Below, in pieces: positions 5,886 through 6,434 of a stretch of DNA of 6,434 nt (position 1 is its first letter; every line of letters starts with the position of its first letter). The notes beneath the pieces are model-generated. The model made no database searches. It was not told where the DNA came from and saw nothing but the letters and a program-made list of their open reading frames with translations. A program made the position numbers and the translations under genes. Source of the DNA: Polyangia bacterium (GTDB taxonomy: Bacteria > Myxococcota_A > Polyangia > Polyangiales > Polyangiaceae); assembly GCA_030433055.1 (NCBI GenBank), contig JAUILJ010000484.1:1-6434 (forward strand). The letters run 5' to 3'.

Positions 5886-6434
5886 GGAGGTGGGTCGAAA
5901 AGAGCTGGGCACAGGCAAGCGGGTGTTGGTGGAGTACTCTTCGCCCAATATCGCCAAGCCGTTTGGCATTGGCCATTTGCGCTCAACGGTGATTGGCAAC
6001 GCGCTGGCCCGCAGTTTTAAGCACCTCGGCTACGACACCGTGTCGATCAACCACCTAGGCGACTGGGGGACTCAGTTTGGTAAGGTGATCGCCGCCTACA
6101 AACTCTGGGGGTCGGCTGAGTTTTTAAAAGGCGACCCCATCGCCAACCTCTACGAGCTCTACGTGCGCTTTCACTCAGAAGAGGAAGACGACCCCTCGCT
6201 AGCCGACCAGGGCCGGGAGTGGTTTAAGCGCTTAGAGGAGGGCGATTCCGAGGCGGTCGAGCTGTGGGAGTGGTTTCGTGATCTGACGCTCAAAGAGCTT
6301 CAGGGCATCTACTCAGCGCTCGGCATCGAGTTCGACATTGTACTGGGCGAGAGCTTTTATCTCGACAAATTTGGCCCGGTTGAAAGCCTGTTGAATGAGC
6401 GCCACCTATTAGAAGAGAGCCAAGGGGCGATGGT
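5869..6434 (+). CDS. argS: Arginyl-tRNA synthetase, internal fragment (no start, runs off the window)
   Basis: The frame carries unmistakable class Ia ArgS sequence: VLVEYSSPNIAKPFGIGHLR (the HIGH-type ATP-binding motif, here GIGH with the second His kept), then STVIGNALARSFKHLGYDTV, INHLGDWGTQFGKVI, and later EGDSEAVELWEWFRD and LLEESQGAM. The enzyme attaches arginine to tRNA-Arg in the cytoplasm and is essential. Missing here are the N-terminal tRNA-binding domain of roughly 100 residues, any start codon or ribosome binding site, and everything after position 6434, including the KMSKS-like region and anticodon-binding domain. The sequence is joined in frame to a TonB receptor start, which makes no sense for a cytoplasmic enzyme. 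Lower GC (rows 6121-6180 and 6361-6420 about 50% by hand count) and AT-ending codons mark it as foreign to the rest. Identity is secure; its linkage to this locus is not. Confidence 0.93.

Noticed and set aside
5602..6434. A genuine receptor-ArgS fusion protein
   Set aside because: The ArgS part lacks its N-terminal domain, would be exported by the signal peptide, and differs in base composition; a chimera is simpler.

Overview
The window is high-GC DNA (hand-counted rows are about 67-70% GC in the main part). Its coding style points to a myxobacterium-like member of Myxococcota, probably Polyangia: many exported proteins, Gly/Ser/Gln-rich linkers behind a lipobox, GTG/TTG starts, and a ferritin-like protein type I associate with that group. 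This assignment is inference from protein style; no rRNA or other marker is present. The last ~560 bases do not fit the rest and look as if they come from a different genome.

Layout. (1) 45-1250 (+): a protein with a carboxypeptidase-regulatory-like beta domain followed by a domain resembling the class-I glutamine-amidotransferase/ThuA fold; its 5' end is doubtful. (2) 1315-2799 (+): an exported von Willebrand factor A protein with a complete MIDAS motif and unusual cysteines. (3) 2920-3261 (-): a 113-residue protein that looks like sigma-70 region 1.1 joined to a helix-turn-helix with no core sigma domain. (4) 3262-3403: a divergent intergenic region with a cluster of ATNNTTC-like repeats. 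(5) 3404-4858 (+): a lipoprotein with a repetitive Gly-rich linker, a Cys-rich module and a C-terminal ferritin-like di-iron domain with all six expected ligands. (6) ~5015-5605 (+): a YfiR/DUF4154-like periplasmic protein with a possible twin-arginine signal. Its stop overlaps by 4 bases the GTG start of (7), a TonB-dependent receptor, 5602 to about 5868. (8) From about 5869 to the end the same frame continues as the catalytic core of arginyl-tRNA synthetase (argS), without its N-terminal domain or a start codon.

How the genes relate. Most of the genes before the join encode envelope proteins. The YfiR-like gene and the TonB receptor form a translationally coupled pair, an arrangement known for DUF4154 proteins. 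The small HTH protein and the ferritin-like lipoprotein are divergent and share an upstream region. I see no evidence that the whole window is one pathway.

The most important point for a user is the receptor/argS join. Protein identity and base composition change at the same place, which fits an assembly chimera better than a real gene fusion. The most interesting biology is the sigma-like mini-protein beside the cell-surface ferritin-like lipoprotein. I found no CRISPR array, tRNA, rRNA, transposase or clear rho-independent terminator.
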